From positions 2,666,001 through 2,730,000 of the forward strand of contig CP144169.1 of the NCBI GenBank assembly GCA_039636785.1: 64,000 nucleotides of DNA. The letters run 5' to 3'. The position numbers and the translations under genes are program-made. This DNA comes from Micrococcaceae bacterium Sec5.7 (GTDB taxonomy: Bacteria; Actinomycetota; Actinomycetes; Actinomycetales; Micrococcaceae). Within the stretch, counting starts at the first letter, position 1, and each line of letters begins with the position of its first letter. The notes under the pieces are model-generated. The model had not been told where the DNA came from, ran no database searches, and saw only the letters and a list, made by a program, of their open reading frames with translations. Of the stretch, positions 63,074-64,000 are shown one piece after another.

Positions 63074-64000
63074 TCACCTTAACGGGTGGGTGCGACTATT
63101 ACGTTTCGCCGACCCTTGATTACTAAGTTCGCTGATGTTGGACCACACCCCGGGTATGGCGTCGGCGATTCTGCCCGCGGCCAGCGGCCCTCCAGCAGAC
63201 GCGCGAGTGCCGGCCAGCCCGTGCAGGCTTGCGGCCATCGCGGCTATTGCCGCCCACCGTTCGTCCGGATCGATCCCCAGATCCGTGAAGCGCCCGACGT
63301 CGGATCCCACCTGCGCGAGCAGGGCACCGATGATCCCTGCCAGGACATCCCCGCTGCCGGCCGTGGCCAGCCACGGGCTTCCCTCCGACTGGCTGTAAAA
63401 ATCCTGGAACGGCGACGCCACCAGGGTCGTGGCGCCCTTTAGCAGCACGGTTGCTTCCGTCAGTCCGGCTGCCTGCCGCACAGCAGCCAGCGTCGACGCC
63501 TCCACGCCCTGGCGGTCCAGCTCAACGCCGAGACTGTTCAAAAGCACGGCCAGCTCACCTGCGTGAGGCGTCAGCACCACCTGCGGGGCGAGGACGTGGG
63601 GCAGGGCAGGCAGCGCGCCGGCGTCGGCGATGGTGGCCAGCCCTGAATCAGCGGCGTCACGGACGCGTTGCAACTGTTCAGGATCGCTGTCATCCAGGCC
63701 GGAACCCACCAGCCACGCCTGCACATGGGTTTCGGCCACGGTCCCGGAGCTGCACACCACCTCCGGGCACGCCTGGCGGACCAGCTCCGCGACTTCCGGC
63801 GGGCCCAGGTAACGCACCATGCCCACGCCTGCCGCGAGCGCTCCCCGGCACGCGAGGACCGCGGCTCCGGGATAGGCAGCCGAGCCGGCCACCACTCCAA
63901 GCACTCCGCGCGAGTATTTATGCGAGCGCCGCTCCGGCCGCGGCAGCAGCAGGGCGAGGTCTTCAGCTTCCAGCCGCTTGAGCGCGGGCCATGGGAGCCC
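63074..64000 (-). CDS. ADP-dependent NAD(P)H-hydrate dehydratase domain (5' end outside window)
   Basis: This enzyme repairs hydrated NAD(P)H. The frame is open from the right edge (64000) to the stop at 63074, 308 visible residues. It includes HKYSRGVLGVVAGSAAYPGAAVLACRGALAAGVGMVR, LTPHAGELAVLL, VLLKGATTLVASP and the signature TAGSGDVLAGIIGALLAQ. GTG 63904 is internal, because the typical HKYSRG block lies upstream of it. The protein may be NnrD alone or the C-terminal half of a fused epimerase-dehydratase; the window does not tell. It lies upstream of glgX with a 72-bp gap. Confidence 0.9.
   Translation of the reverse strand, partial: GLPWPALKRLEAEDLALLLPRPERRSHKYSRGVLGVVAGSAAYPGAAVLACRGALAAGVGMVRYLGPPEVAELVRQACPEVVCSSGTVAETHVQAWLVGSGLDDSDPEQLQRVRDAADSGLATIADAGALPALPHVLAPQVVLTPHAGELAVLLNSLGVELDRQGVEASTLAAVRQAAGLTEATVLLKGATTLVASPFQDFYSQSEGSPWLATAGSGDVLAGIIGALLAQVGSDVGRFTDLGIDPDERWAAIAAMAASLHGLAGTRASAGGPLAAGRIADAIPGVWSNISELSNQGSAKRNSRTHPLR

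Overview
The window is a piece of a high-GC actinobacterial chromosome, most likely Arthrobacter or a close relative (Pseudarthrobacter, Paenarthrobacter; Micrococcales). Grounds for this are strong GC bias at third codon positions, many GTG/TTG starts, mycothiol synthesis (mshA, ino1), the glgX-treY-treZ trehalose operon, GuaB3, a groES-groEL pair under CIRCE control, and the block rimJ-galU-5-FCL-FmdB, which has the same gene content as a mycobacterial block. Almost everything is housekeeping chromosome. The clearest accessory DNA is at the left edge: an IS21-like element (1-1493) followed by about 370 bp of unrecognised flank and tRNA-Ala(CGC).

Layout. 1-2034: IS21 istA (cut by the window edge), possible gene remnant, terminator, tRNA-Ala. 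2081-7465: SDR protein, membrane protein, RimJ-like acetyltransferase, galU, then on the other strand 5-formyl-THF cyclo-ligase, a CIRCE-controlled FmdB/Ruc-like zinc ribbon and a SAF-domain protein. 7505-11584: a 1359-residue SF1 helicase-like protein whose ATPase motifs are degenerate but whose C-terminal nuclease domain looks intact. 11714-15105: guaA, a DUF559-type gene relic, DUF3817 and SURF1. 15232-18715: heterodimeric ABC exporter. 18778-22371: orphan EIIA, glpD, guaB3. 22604-30302: secreted subtilase, a second ABC exporter, guaB, and an acyltransferase with SGNH domain. 30406-35376: DUF389 protein, groEL/groES with two CIRCE sites, membrane protein, methyltransferase. 35405-39518: a shikimate dehydrogenase-like gene interrupted in frame by a 144-bp tandem repeat, then a Zur-type unit (CobW-like protein plus zinc-free L36), then a GH3 lipoprotein. 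39635-45734: ybdK, and the overlapping operon alr-tsaE-tsaB-rimI-tsaD-PP2C. 45799-48900: PfkB kinase and GH4 glycosidase (divergent), GNAT. 49028-56327: mshA, fhs, an intact DUF559 gene bracketed by twin 61-nt palindromes, ino1, aldo/keto reductase, DUF4383. 56635-64000: glgX-treY-treZ and the C-terminal part of an NAD(P)HX dehydratase.

How the genes connect. guaA and guaB are two enzymes of GMP supply, and guaB3 is a paralogue without the usual catalytic Cys. ino1 makes the inositol phosphate that MshA uses for mycothiol. The tsa genes with rimI make t6A and modify S18, and are coupled to cell-wall alanine racemase. FmdB and groESL probably share HrcA control. The CobW-like protein and L36 probably share Zur control.

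The best leads are the 12-bp coding repeat in the shikimate dehydrogenase gene, the helicase-like protein with dead ATPase motifs and a live-looking nuclease domain, the palindromes beside both DUF559 loci, and the regulatory sites for HrcA and Zur. I see no CRISPR array, prophage, rRNA operon or replication origin.
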